From Streptomyces sp. NBC_01210 (GTDB lineage: Bacteria; Actinomycetota; Actinomycetes; Streptomycetales; Streptomycetaceae), in assembly GCF_036010325.1 (NCBI RefSeq), contig NZ_CP108549.1, positions 4,340,001-4,404,000 of the forward strand: DNA of 64,000 nucleotides, in the 5' to 3' direction. Numbering within the stretch: position 1 is the stretch's first letter; each line of letters begins with the position of its first letter. A program made the position numbers and the translations under genes. A model generated the notes under the pieces. That model saw only the letters and a program-made list of their open reading frames with translations. It was not told the origin of the DNA and did no database searches. Positions 1 to 7,772 of the stretch are shown here, one piece after another.

Positions 1-1
1 C

Positions 2-328
2 CCTGTCGCGGGCTTCGCCGGACCGGCCTTCTCCCGCATGATCGCCGACAGCCCCACTCTGACCGCCCGCCTGCGCGACCTCCACGACCAGCGCGAACAC
101 GCCCTCGCCCACGCTCTCGTCACCGCCACCGACGCCGCCCCCGGCGACATCACCCCCCGCGCCGCTGCCGCCCAACTCGCCGCCGCCCACCGCCTCCTGT
201 TCACCCGCATCCAGGAACTCACCCTCGCCGGCCACGACAACGACCACATCGCCGCCACCCTCACCGCCGAAGCCGCCCACGTCTTCGCCCAGCTCGAACC
301 CGCACTCGCCACCTATGCCACGCGTTGA
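2..328 (+). CDS. TetR-family regulator, C-terminal fragment
   Basis: The reading frame is open from the left edge, so this is the last ~108 residues of a gene that starts outside the window. The sequence is all-helical and Ala/His/Arg-rich with no DNA-binding domain visible. A 'TARLRDLHDQRE' stretch followed by helices is typical of the C-terminal ligand-binding half of actinobacterial TetR regulators. It ends 60 bp before the aldo/keto reductase on the same strand, and a perfect inverted repeat lies in that gap. I infer a regulator of the downstream reductase, but the missing HTH half prevents proof. Confidence 0.6.
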   Translation, partial: PVAGFAGPAFSRMIADSPTLTARLRDLHDQREHALAHALVTATDAAPGDITPRAAAAQLAAAHRLLFTRIQELTLAGHDNDHIAATLTAEAAHVFAQLEPALATYATR

Positions 329-353
329 CCCCACTGTGGGCGGATCGGGATAA

Positions 354-377
354 CGTCATGCCTCCCGTTCCATGACG
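354..377. promoter_or_regulatory. Inverted repeat, likely TetR operator for the aldo/keto reductase
   Basis: CGTCATG and CATGACG form perfect 7-bp arms around a 10-bp spacer. The repeat ends 11 bp before the reductase start and overlaps its ribosome-binding region, just after a GATAAC -10-like box. The position suits repression by the TetR protein encoded just upstream. Confidence 0.5.
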
Positions 378-388
378 AAAGGGAAGAA

Positions 389-1255
389 ATGGCCAGCGCC
401 ACCCCCGCCGGTACCCTCACGCTCGCGGACGACCTCACCATCAGCCGCATGGGCTACGGCGCCATGCAACTGGCCGGTCCCGGCGTCTTCGGGCCGCCCA
501 AGGACCGTGACCAGGCCATGGCGGTGCTCCGCGAGGCGGTCGACCTCGGCATCACCCACATCGACACCAGCGACTACTACGGCCCCGTCGTCGTGAACGA
601 GATCATCAAGGAAGCCCTGCACCCCTACCCCGAGGACCTCCACATCGTCACCAAGGTCGGCGCGCGCCGCGGCGACGACGGCTCCTGGAACGCGTCGCTG
701 GAGCCCGACGACCTCAAGGCCCAGGTCCGCGAGAACCTGGAGCACCTCGGCCTCGACACCCTCGACGTCGTCAACCTCCGCATCGACTCCTTCGAGGGCA
801 CCTCCGACGAGTCCGTCGCGGAGCAGTTCGGCGCTCTGGCAGAGCTCCGGCAGCAGGGGCTCATCCGCCACCTCGGGCTCAGCGGCGTCTCCTCGGCGCA
901 GCTGACCGAGGCTCAGGCCATCGCCCCGGTCGTCACCGTGCAGAACCTCTACAACCTCGCCACCCGGCAGGACGACGACCTGGTCGAACGGTGCGCGGCG
1001 GAGCACATCGCCTTCGCTTCGTTCTTCCCGCTCGGCGGCTTCAGCCCGCTCCAGTCCGAGACCCTCACCGGCGTCGCCGCCCGTCTCGAGGCCTCGCCGC
1101 AACAGGTTGCCCTCGCCTGGCTGCTGCAGCGATCCGCGACGACGGTCCTCATCCCCGGCACTTCGTCCGTGGCCCACCTCCGCGAGAATGTCGCCGCAGC
1201 GAGCCTCGAACTCCCGGCCGATGCGGTCGCGCAGCTCGACGCCATCGGCCGATAG
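389..1255 (+). CDS. Aldo/keto reductase (YdbC/PdxI-like)
   Basis: A 288-residue NADPH-dependent carbonyl reductase with a TIM-barrel fold. Asp59 and Tyr64 (in IDTSDYYG) and Lys89 (in VTKVG) match the AKR catalytic residues. The usual catalytic His position reads VVNLR instead, a variant I remember from E. coli YdbC (PdxI, pyridoxal reductase), whose 'LAELxQQGLxRHxGLS' region also matches. The substrate here is unknown; pyridoxal is one possibility. The ATG at 389 follows AAGGGAAG. The gene probably forms a unit with the upstream TetR gene. Confidence 0.85.
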   Translation: MASATPAGTLTLADDLTISRMGYGAMQLAGPGVFGPPKDRDQAMAVLREAVDLGITHIDTSDYYGPVVVNEIIKEALHPYPEDLHIVTKVGARRGDDGSWNASLEPDDLKAQVRENLEHLGLDTLDVVNLRIDSFEGTSDESVAEQFGALAELRQQGLIRHLGLSGVSSAQLTEAQAIAPVVTVQNLYNLATRQDDDLVERCAAEHIAFASFFPLGGFSPLQSETLTGVAARLEASPQQVALAWLLQRSATTVLIPGTSSVAHLRENVAAASLELPADAVAQLDAIGR

Positions 1256-1295
1256 CCCCCCGCCACGGTCGCCGTTGTGCGGTGCAGGTGGCCGG

Positions 1296-2135
1296 TCACC
1301 TGAAAGCCGCGATGTTGCGCACCGCCCACTCGGCGAAGGTCCTGGGCCCGCGGCCCAGGATCCGCTCGACGTCCGGGCTCACCCGCTGCTCCGCGGCCGT
1401 CGGCTCGCCCAGGATGGTGAGGGTGCCGTCCACCACGGCCTCCGGCATGAACTGCGCCATCTGCGCCCGCGCCTCGGCACGGCTCAGCTCGACGAATCGT
1501 ACGGAACTCCCCAGCGCGACCTCGATGGCGTGCGCCTGTTCGCGCGGGGAGACGGGCGCCGGGCCGGTGAGTTCGTACGTGCGGCCTGCATGACTCCCGT
1601 CGCGCAGCGCCGCGGCCGCGACCTCCGCGATGTCCGCCGGGTCGATGACCGGCAGGCCGATGTCGGCGAAGGGCGCGGCGACCGTCCGCTGCGAACGGAC
1701 CGTCTCCGCCCACGCGAAAGCGTTGGAGGCGAAGCCGCCCGGCCGCAGGACCGTCCAGTCCGGGCCCGCCTGCTGGACGGCGTGTTCGAACTCCCGCAGA
1801 TGGGCGTGGGCGAGGGAGTCCGGCCGGGTCCCCACGCCCAGGGAGGAGAGCAGGACGACCCGGCGTACCCCGCCCGCCTTCACGGCGTCGAGGATGCCCT
1901 GCGGGTTCAGGTTCTCGCCGTCGGCGGAGACGAGGAGGAAGAGCGCATCGGCTCCGTCGAGTACGGGCTTGAGCCGCTCGGGTTCGGCCAGGTCGGCCTG
2001 CCGGTGGAGTACGCCTTCCGGTGCCGATGCCTCCGAAGGCCGCCGCGAGACGGCCGTCACCTGCTCGCCGGCGGTGGTGAGGGCCTGCACGAGCGAACGT
2101 CCGACGTTCCCGGTGGCTCCTGTTACGACGATCAT
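1296..2135 (-). CDS. NmrA-like NAD(P)-binding protein
   Basis: A 279-residue atypical short-chain dehydrogenase. The N-terminus MIVVTGATGNVG is the Rossmann dinucleotide-binding motif, followed by VVLLSSLG and a WTVLRPGGF segment typical of the NmrA/azoreductase-like group. These proteins act as NAD(P)-dependent reductases or redox-sensing regulators. I chose the ATG at 2135 because GGGAG lies about 9 bp upstream; a TTG at 2141 is possible. It is divergent from the WYL regulator with a strong palindrome between them, so it is probably that regulator's target. Confidence 0.8.
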   Translation of the reverse strand: MIVVTGATGNVGRSLVQALTTAGEQVTAVSRRPSEASAPEGVLHRQADLAEPERLKPVLDGADALFLLVSADGENLNPQGILDAVKAGGVRRVVLLSSLGVGTRPDSLAHAHLREFEHAVQQAGPDWTVLRPGGFASNAFAWAETVRSQRTVAAPFADIGLPVIDPADIAEVAAAALRDGSHAGRTYELTGPAPVSPREQAHAIEVALGSSVRFVELSRAEARAQMAQFMPEAVVDGTLTILGEPTAAEQRVSPDVERILGRGPRTFAEWAVRNIAAFR

Positions 2136-2189
2136 GGTCAACTCCCGTTTCCAGTCCGAAGTTTCGGTTCTGATGCCATCCTGGAGATC

Positions 2190-2214
2190 AAACTGGCCAT
2201 CTTCTGGCCAGTTT
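2190..2214. promoter_or_regulatory. Perfect palindromic operator between nmrA-like gene and WYL regulator
   Basis: AAACTGGCCA and TGGCCAGTTT are exact 10-bp inverted arms separated by TCTTC. The site is central in the 99-bp divergent intergenic region, just before the GGAGGAGAG ribosome-binding site of the WYL gene. It is the most likely binding site of that regulator, giving autoregulation and control of the divergent gene. Confidence 0.7.
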
Positions 2215-2234
2215 CCGGAGGAGAGTGATCCGCC

Positions 2235-3182
2235 GTGAGAGCTGATCGTCTGGTGGCGACCCTGCTGTTCCTGCAGACGCGGGGACGGGTGACCGTGGCC
2301 GAGGTGGCCGCGGAGCTGGAAGTGTCCGAACGCACCGCCCGGCGCGACCTGGAGGCGCTCGCGACCTCCGGCATCCCCGTCTACTCGCAGCGCGGCCGCG
2401 GCGGCGGCTGGTCACTGGTCGGCGGGGCCCGGACCGACCTCACCGGGCTGACCGCCGACGAGATCCGGGCGCTGTTTCTCGTCGCGGGACCTTCGTCGGC
2501 CACGCCCGAGCTGCGGACGGCACTGCGCAAGCTGGTGCGGGCGCTGCCGTCGACGCTGCGGTCGGGAGCGGAGGCCGCCGCGAACGCCGGTGTCACGGAC
2601 GACACGGACTGGTCGCGCTCTCCCGTCACGGCCGCGGCGCCCCAACTCGACGCGCTCCAGAGGGCAGTGGTGGAAGGTACGCAGATCCGCCTCGGATACG
2701 CACGCCCCGGCAGGCCCGCGGGCGAGCGTACGGTCCATCCGCTCGGCCTCGCGTCCAAGGCGGGCGTCCGCTATCTCGTCGCGGGTACGGCCCACGGTCT
2801 GCGGACCTTCCGCCTCAGCCGCGTCACCTCGGTCACCCCGACCGGCGATCCGGTCGTGCGGCCGGACGGCTTCGACCTGCCCACGGCCTGGCGCTCCCTC
2901 GCGGCGGGAATGGAGGAGCGCATGCTCGCTGCGACGGTACGGGGCCGGGCGGAGAGGGGTGCCGAGCCGGTCCTGCAGGGGCTGTTCGGCGGACGGCTGC
3001 GGATCGGCCCGTCGCCCCTTGCCGACGGCCGGCTGGAGATCGAGATCGGCGGCCCGTCACCGGAGATCGTGGCGGCGCAGCTGGCGGGGCTGGGAGCGCG
3101 CGTGGAGGTCCTGGACCCGCCGGAGGCCAGGGAGCGGCTCGCGGAGCTGGCGGCCGAACTCGCGGCCGTCTACGGGCGGTGA
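2235..3182 (+). CDS. WYL-domain transcriptional regulator (YafY/DeoR-type HTH)
   Basis: A 315-residue regulator. Residues ~1-60 form a winged HTH with the 'VSERTARRDLEAL' recognition helix and the 'YSQRGRGGGWSL' wing. Residues ~135-215 form a WYL effector domain, with the HPLGL and RTFRLSRV segments typical of it. The C-terminal ~100 residues form the WCX extension. The GTG start follows GGAGGAGAG. WYL proteins sense small ligands or nucleic acid; the ligand here is unknown. It is divergent from the NmrA-like gene, which is its probable target. Confidence 0.85.
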   Translation: MRADRLVATLLFLQTRGRVTVAEVAAELEVSERTARRDLEALATSGIPVYSQRGRGGGWSLVGGARTDLTGLTADEIRALFLVAGPSSATPELRTALRKLVRALPSTLRSGAEAAANAGVTDDTDWSRSPVTAAAPQLDALQRAVVEGTQIRLGYARPGRPAGERTVHPLGLASKAGVRYLVAGTAHGLRTFRLSRVTSVTPTGDPVVRPDGFDLPTAWRSLAAGMEERMLAATVRGRAERGAEPVLQGLFGGRLRIGPSPLADGRLEIEIGGPSPEIVAAQLAGLGARVEVLDPPEARERLAELAAELAAVYGR

Positions 3183-3306
3183 ACGCAGGTGGTACTCCTC
3201 TCGTCGCACCAGCGATCAGGCAACGGACCATCAGGAGTATGCGGGAGGATCAACCAGGACGGCCGTACCGGCAATCCGCCGTATCGCCGTATCGCCGAAC
3301 CGGCAA

Positions 3307-3466
3307 ACCGCCGTCCGCCCGAACCGCCGTACCGTCGACCTCCGTACCGCCGTCCGCCCGAACCGCCGTACCGTCGACCTCCGTACCTCCGTACCTCCGT
3401 ACCTCCGTACCTCCGTACCGTCGACCTCCGTACCTCCGTACCTCCGTACCTCCGTACCTCCGTACC
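3307..3466. repeat. Nested tandem repeat: two 39-bp units then two runs of five octamers
   Basis: Two adjacent 39-bp direct repeats (3307-3345 and 3346-3384) lead into five exact copies of TCCGTACC (3380-3419). A GTCGACC interruption (3420-3426) follows, then five more copies (3427-3466). The array ends 18 bp before the start codon of the DinB-family gene. The 8-bp unit is not a multiple of three, so the array is unlikely to be coding. It looks like slippage-generated, potentially length-variable DNA in a 5' leader. Confidence 0.9.
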
Positions 3467-3484
3467 GTCGAGAGGAAATCCGCA

Positions 3485-3991
3485 GTGCCCGTCGAACGCA
3501 TAGGCCCGCCCCTGACCGGAGGCGAGCGCGAAACGCTGCGTGCCTTCCTCGACTTCCACCGCGCCACCCTCGCCATGAAGGCCGACGGCCTCTCCGACGA
3601 GGACCTGCGCCGCCGGTCCATGCCACCCTCGACGCTCTCCCTGCTCGGCCTGGTGCGGCACATGGCCGAGGTGGAGCGCACCTGGTTCCGCCGGGTGATC
3701 AACGGGGAGGACATCCCGCTCGTCTGGTCCGACGAGGGCGACTACCAAGTGGCGTACGACGCGAGCGAGTCCACCCGCTCGGAGGCTTTCGAGGCCTGGC
3801 AGACGGAGGTCGAGCACTCTCGCCGGATCGAGGAGCAGGCCACGTCCCTCGACGTGACCGGCTACCAGGCCAGGTGGGGCGAGGACGTGTCGCTCCGGCT
3901 GGTGATGCTGCACATGATCCATGAGTACGCCCGGCACAACGGCCACGCCGACTTCCTCCGCGAGGGGATCGACGGCACGGTGGGCGCGTAG
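3485..3991 (+). CDS. DinB-family protein (DUF664)
   Basis: A 168-residue protein of the DinB/YfiT four-helix-bundle superfamily. It has 'LLGLVRHMAEVERTWF' near the start and 'HMIHEYARHNGHADFLRE' near the end. The conserved His residues in those two helices normally form a metal site. Many actinobacterial members are thiol (mycothiol/bacillithiol)-dependent transferases, but the function here is not established. The GTG at 3485 follows GAGAGGAAA. A longer in-frame start at 3179 would translate the repeat array and is rejected. Confidence 0.75.
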   Translation: MPVERIGPPLTGGERETLRAFLDFHRATLAMKADGLSDEDLRRRSMPPSTLSLLGLVRHMAEVERTWFRRVINGEDIPLVWSDEGDYQVAYDASESTRSEAFEAWQTEVEHSRRIEEQATSLDVTGYQARWGEDVSLRLVMLHMIHEYARHNGHADFLREGIDGTVGA

Positions 3992-3999
3992 GGCGTGTT

Positions 4000-6018
4000 T
4001 CAGAAGTCCCGCCGCGCGAGCTCCGGCGGCAGCGGGCGGCTGTGCAGCACGTCCAGCCGGGACACGGCCCGCGTCAGCACCACGTACAACCGGTGCAGGC
4101 CGCGCGCTTCCGCGCCGGCGATCGCCGCGGGCTCGGCGACGACGACATGGTCGTACTCCAGGCCCTTGGCGAGCGTCGCGGGCAGTACGGTGACGCGCGC
4201 CCCCACCGTGAGGTCGTCGGCGGTGGCGGTCGCGATACCCGCCGTGGCGAGCGCCGCGCGCAGCCGGTCCGCCTCCGGCCCGTCCGCGATCACGCCGATC
4301 GAGCCCTCGTGGGCCAGCGCCGCCCGTACCGCGCCGACGGTCGCGGCGGCGACGTCATCGACCCGCCGGATCGTCAACTCGCCGTCACCGCGCATCGACC
4401 GGGCCTGCGGCACGTCGACGTCCAGTGCGCGGACCAGCCGGTTGGCGAGGCCCACGATCACCGCCGGGACCCGGAACCCCGTCGTCAGCGGGACCACCGC
4501 CGCCTGCTCCTTGCCGAGGTGCGCCAACTGCTCGGGCCAGCTCCGGGCCGCCCACGGCGTGGTGCCCTGTGCGAGGTCGCCGAGGACCGTCAGCGAGCCG
4601 AAGCCGGCCCGGCGGGCAATCGCGCGGCACTGCATCGGCGAGAGGTCCTGCGCCTCGTCGACGACGATATGGCCGTAGCCCTCGGGACGTTCGATCAGAC
4701 CGGCGAGCTCGTCGAGGAGTACCAGATCGGCCGCCGACCACTTCGCCGACCTGTACGAACGCGGAGGCCGGGCCCAGCGGATCGCGTCCTGCTCCGCCAC
4801 CGTGAGGAGCGGGTCGACGGGGTCGGTGAGCAGCGCGGCCAGCACCTCCTCCGGCTGCGTACGCGGCCAGACCGTGTCGACGAAGGCGGAGACCGCGCGG
4901 GCCCGGCCGACCTTCTGCACCCAGATGTTGCTCACCGGTCCGGCCCGGCGCTCCGCCTGGAGCTGGATGGCTCGGACGGCGCGGGTGCGGACGCGTTCGC
5001 GGCCGACGGCGTACGGCGGCGCCTCCGACCGCACCTCGGCGACGATCCGCTCGAGCTCGTCGAGCGGGATGCGCCAGCGGTACGAGCCGTCGGGGACGGC
5101 GACCGGCTCGGCCGGCGGCGCCACCCTGGCGTACAGCGCGCGATGCAGAACGGCGGCCATCCTGGCGTCGTGCTTGACCACCGCGGCGGCCTCGCCGTCC
5201 TGGGCCCGCACCTCGTGGCGGGCGATCTCGTCGTCGACCGTCGACTGGCGGATGCCGATCTCGCCGAGCGAGGGCAGCACCTCGGAGATGTAGGAGAGGA
5301 AGGTGCGGTTGGGGCCGAGGATCAGCAGTCCGCGGCGCTGGATGCGCTGCGGGTGGGTGTACAGGAGATACGCGGCACGGTGCAGGCCGACGGCGGTCTT
5401 CCCGGTGCCCGGGGCGCCCTGGGCGCAGACGGAATCGGCCAGCCCGGACCGTACGAGATCGTCCTGCTCGGGCTGGATGGTGGCGGCGATGTCGCGCATC
5501 GGGCCGACGCGCGGCCGCTCGATCTCGCCGGCCAGGATCGCGCTCTCGGCCGACTCGCCCGCCGTCAGGTGCTCGTCCTCGAAGCTGGTCAGATCGGCGG
5601 AGTCGCCCTTGCTCCAGGGCGCCCAGCCGAAGCGGCGGCGTACGGCGACGCCCTGCGGGTCGCGGGCGCCGGCCTGGTAGAAGGTGCGCGATACGGGGGC
5701 GCGCCAGTCGACGACCAGGGGCGGGGCGGAGGGGTGTTCGCTGATGCGGCGGCGGCCGATGTGGTAGCGCTGCCCGTCCTGGAGGTCGAGGCGGCCGAAG
5801 AACAGCGGGCTGTCCGGTTCCTCGGCCAACTCCTTGGCCCAGCTGCGCAGTTGGTAACCGAGAACCTCGGCGTCGGCACCGGAGGCGAAGGCGTTCTCGC
5901 CGGTGACGACCCGCTGCGCGGCGCCGTCGACCATGCCGGTCATGGCGGCGCGGCAGGCCTCGTGAAAGGTCCGTTCCTGAGCCAGTTCCGTGGCGAGCGC
6001 GTCATCGGGTGCCGTCAT
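4000..6018 (-). CDS. HelD-family UvrD-like ATPase/helicase
   Basis: A 672-residue superfamily 1 helicase-like protein. The N-terminal ~70 residues are helical (HelD-type arm). A Q-motif-like IQPEQDDLVR at ~181-190 precedes the Walker A GAPGTGKT at 201-208. Walker B is VVDEAQDLSPMQ at about 455, and the C-terminal LYVVLTRA is motif VI. HelD proteins bind RNA polymerase and release it from stalled or rifamycin-bound complexes. The rifamycin-linked HelR subgroup differs at the N-terminus as I remember it, so I do not use that name. The ATG at 6018 is followed upstream by a short palindrome and then a TetR gene on the same strand. Confidence 0.85.
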   Translation of the reverse strand: MTAPDDALATELAQERTFHEACRAAMTGMVDGAAQRVVTGENAFASGADAEVLGYQLRSWAKELAEEPDSPLFFGRLDLQDGQRYHIGRRRISEHPSAPPLVVDWRAPVSRTFYQAGARDPQGVAVRRRFGWAPWSKGDSADLTSFEDEHLTAGESAESAILAGEIERPRVGPMRDIAATIQPEQDDLVRSGLADSVCAQGAPGTGKTAVGLHRAAYLLYTHPQRIQRRGLLILGPNRTFLSYISEVLPSLGEIGIRQSTVDDEIARHEVRAQDGEAAAVVKHDARMAAVLHRALYARVAPPAEPVAVPDGSYRWRIPLDELERIVAEVRSEAPPYAVGRERVRTRAVRAIQLQAERRAGPVSNIWVQKVGRARAVSAFVDTVWPRTQPEEVLAALLTDPVDPLLTVAEQDAIRWARPPRSYRSAKWSAADLVLLDELAGLIERPEGYGHIVVDEAQDLSPMQCRAIARRAGFGSLTVLGDLAQGTTPWAARSWPEQLAHLGKEQAAVVPLTTGFRVPAVIVGLANRLVRALDVDVPQARSMRGDGELTIRRVDDVAAATVGAVRAALAHEGSIGVIADGPEADRLRAALATAGIATATADDLTVGARVTVLPATLAKGLEYDHVVVAEPAAIAGAEARGLHRLYVVLTRAVSRLDVLHSRPLPPELARRDF

Positions 6019-6033
6019 TCCATACAGAATAAC

Positions 6034-6046
6034 GTAACCGAGTTAC
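6034..6046. promoter_or_regulatory. Short palindrome upstream of helD-like gene
   Basis: GTAAC-CGA-GTTAC lies 16 bp upstream of the HelD-family start, between it and the TetR gene. It could be an operator, but the arms are only 5 bp and the assignment is weak. Confidence 0.3.
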
Positions 6047-6061
6047 ATTTTTAACCGAGAT

Positions 6062-6694
6062 TCACTCGAGACCGCTGCGCAGCTGGTCGAAGGCCAGTCC
6101 GGCCGCGGCGACCGCGTCGGGTCGGACCTGCTCGGCGCTCTCCCCCGCCTCGATCCGCCGCCAGTTCTCCTCGGCGAGGATTCGCTGTACGGCGATGATC
6201 TGACCGGCGGCGAGGCGCGCGCCGAGACGGCCTGCCCCGGCCGGGAGACCGGCGGCACCGAGGGCTTCGGCCAGCGCCTCCTCCGACCTGCCCTGGTACG
6301 CGTACAGCCGCGCCACCAGGCTCGGCGTCCCGTACAGCAGCCGGTGGTAGGCGAGTACGCCCTCCTCGCCACTGAGCCCGGTGATCGGGTCGCGGCGCTC
6401 CAGCCCGTCGAGGAAATGCCGGTGCAGGGCGTCCAGCGGAGAGACGCCGGCGGGCCGGGCCGCCACCACGCGGGCCGCCTCGTCCTCGTGGTCGGCGAAC
6501 CGGTGCAGCGCAAGGTCCTCCTTGGCGGGGAAGTACCGGAAGAGGGTCGGCTTGGAGACATCCGCGGCGGCCGCGATCTCCGCGACCGAGACCCGGTCGA
6601 AGCCCTTCTCCAGGAAGAGCGCGATCGCGGCATCCGAGATCGCCCGGTACGTCTGCCGCTTCTTGCGCTCCCGCAGGCCCATCTCACCGCTCAT
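6062..6694 (-). CDS. TetR-family regulator
   Basis: A 210-residue repressor. The N-terminal HTH is complete: 'AAIALFLEKGFDRVSVAEIAAAADVSKPTLFRYFPAKEDL' spans roughly residues 17-56, described here only by its landmarks VSVAEIA and TLFRYFPAKEDL. The C-terminal ~150 residues are the ligand-binding domain. The ATG at 6694 is chosen over the upstream in-frame start at 6796, which would run through the divergent promoter. It is divergent from the quinone oxidoreductase, with a clear palindrome between them. Confidence 0.85.
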   Translation of the reverse strand: MSGEMGLRERKKRQTYRAISDAAIALFLEKGFDRVSVAEIAAAADVSKPTLFRYFPAKEDLALHRFADHEDEAARVVAARPAGVSPLDALHRHFLDGLERRDPITGLSGEEGVLAYHRLLYGTPSLVARLYAYQGRSEEALAEALGAAGLPAGAGRLGARLAAGQIIAVQRILAEENWRRIEAGESAEQVRPDAVAAAGLAFDQLRSGLE

Positions 6695-6722
6695 GGCTGA
6701 GAAGCGTACGCAGTCGGAGTTG

Positions 6723-6742
6723 ACCTCAATCGCAGTTGAGGT
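6723..6742. promoter_or_regulatory. TetR-type operator between tetR and quinone oxidoreductase
   Basis: ACCTCAA and TTGAGGT are perfect 7-bp arms with a 6-bp spacer. The repeat sits in the 89-bp divergent gap, 41 bp before the oxidoreductase start. This is the classic arrangement for a TetR protein controlling itself and a divergent target. Confidence 0.6.
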
Positions 6743-6783
6743 TCCAGACTGCCGACAAGCTATCGATTTGAGGAGTGAACGGC

Positions 6784-7755
6784 ATGCGCGTGGCACAGGT
6801 GAAGGAATTCGGCGGCCCCGAGGTTCTGGTCACGACGGAGGTCCCGGATCCGGTGGCGGGTCCCGGCGAGGTGGTCGTGGCGGTCTCCGCGGTGGACACG
6901 ATCTTTGTGGAGACGCAGGTGCGGTCCGGAGCCTTCGGCGAGCACTTCGCGGTCCGGCCGCCGTACGTGCCGGGCGGCGGCATCGCCGGTACGGTGCGCG
7001 CGGTCGGCGACGGGGTGGACAAGGCGTGGACCGGCCGCCGTGTCATCACCGCGCTCGGCTTCACCGGCGGCTACGCCGAGCAGGCCATGTCCTCCGCGGC
7101 CAAGCTGGTCCCCGTCCCCGACGGCCTCGGACTGCAGGAGGCCGCCGCCCTGGTCCACGACGGCGTCACGGCCGGCGCGCTTTTGGAGTCCACCGGCCTG
7201 GGCACGGGCGAGCGCGTGCTGATCCTGGGCGCGTCGGGCGGCATGGGCACGCTGCTGGTGCAGCTCGCGAAGGCCGCCGGGGCGGAGGTGGTCGGGGTGG
7301 CCCGGGGTGAGCGGAAGACGTCCCTGGTACGGGAGTTGGGCGCGGACGTGGTCGTGGACGCGACCCGGGACGACTGGGTCGCCCAGGCCCGCGCGGCGCT
7401 GGGCCCGGCCGGCGCGGACGTGGTACTCGACGGGGTCGGCGGCGCTTCGGGCCTGGCCGCCTTCGCGCTGACGGCGGACGGCGGGCGCTTCTCGGCACAC
7501 GGGGCGCCGACGGGCGGCTTCGCCCCGGTGGATGCGGCGGAGGCGGAGCGCCGTGGGATCAAGCTGCTCGGCATCGGGGACGTACAGCTCTCGGACGAGG
7601 AGTACGTGCGCCTGGCGGCGAAGGCCCTGGAGGAGGCGGCCGCGGGCCGGCTGCGCCCGGTGATCGGCGGAACGTTCCCGCTGACGCGTGCGGCGGATGC
7701 CCACGCGGCGATCGAGGCCCGGACGCTGCGGGGGAAGGTGCTGCTGACGACGTGA
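6784..7755 (+). CDS. Zinc-independent quinone oxidoreductase (MDR family)
   Basis: A 323-residue medium-chain dehydrogenase/reductase. The N-terminal GroES-like domain lacks the zinc-ligand pattern GHE, and the coenzyme domain carries 'LGASGGMGTLLVQLAKAAGAEVV', whose GASGGMG core binds the dinucleotide. These features fit NADPH:quinone reductases. The ATG at 6784 lies 10 bp after GAGGAG; a GTG at 6775 overlaps that ribosome-binding site and is rejected. The divergent TetR protein probably represses it until a quinone or electrophile is present. Confidence 0.85.
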   Translation: MRVAQVKEFGGPEVLVTTEVPDPVAGPGEVVVAVSAVDTIFVETQVRSGAFGEHFAVRPPYVPGGGIAGTVRAVGDGVDKAWTGRRVITALGFTGGYAEQAMSSAAKLVPVPDGLGLQEAAALVHDGVTAGALLESTGLGTGERVLILGASGGMGTLLVQLAKAAGAEVVGVARGERKTSLVRELGADVVVDATRDDWVAQARAALGPAGADVVLDGVGGASGLAAFALTADGGRFSAHGAPTGGFAPVDAAEAERRGIKLLGIGDVQLSDEEYVRLAAKALEEAAAGRLRPVIGGTFPLTRAADAHAAIEARTLRGKVLLTT

Positions 7756-7772
7756 GAAGGGCTCTCGCCCCC

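Noticed and set aside
3179..3484. N-terminal extension of the DinB-family protein through the octamer array
   Set aside because: The GTG at 3485 has a good ribosome-binding site and matches the family start. The extension is low-complexity in all frames.
4042..6054. 670-codon plus-strand frame opposite the HelD-family gene
   Set aside because: It is the antisense shadow of a well-conserved helicase, with no ribosome-binding site and no recognisable domain.
6019..6061. Rifamycin-associated element upstream of the HelD-family gene
   Set aside because: The only palindrome is a 5-bp GTAAC/GTTAC pair, unlike the long inverted repeat expected for a rifamycin-responsive element.
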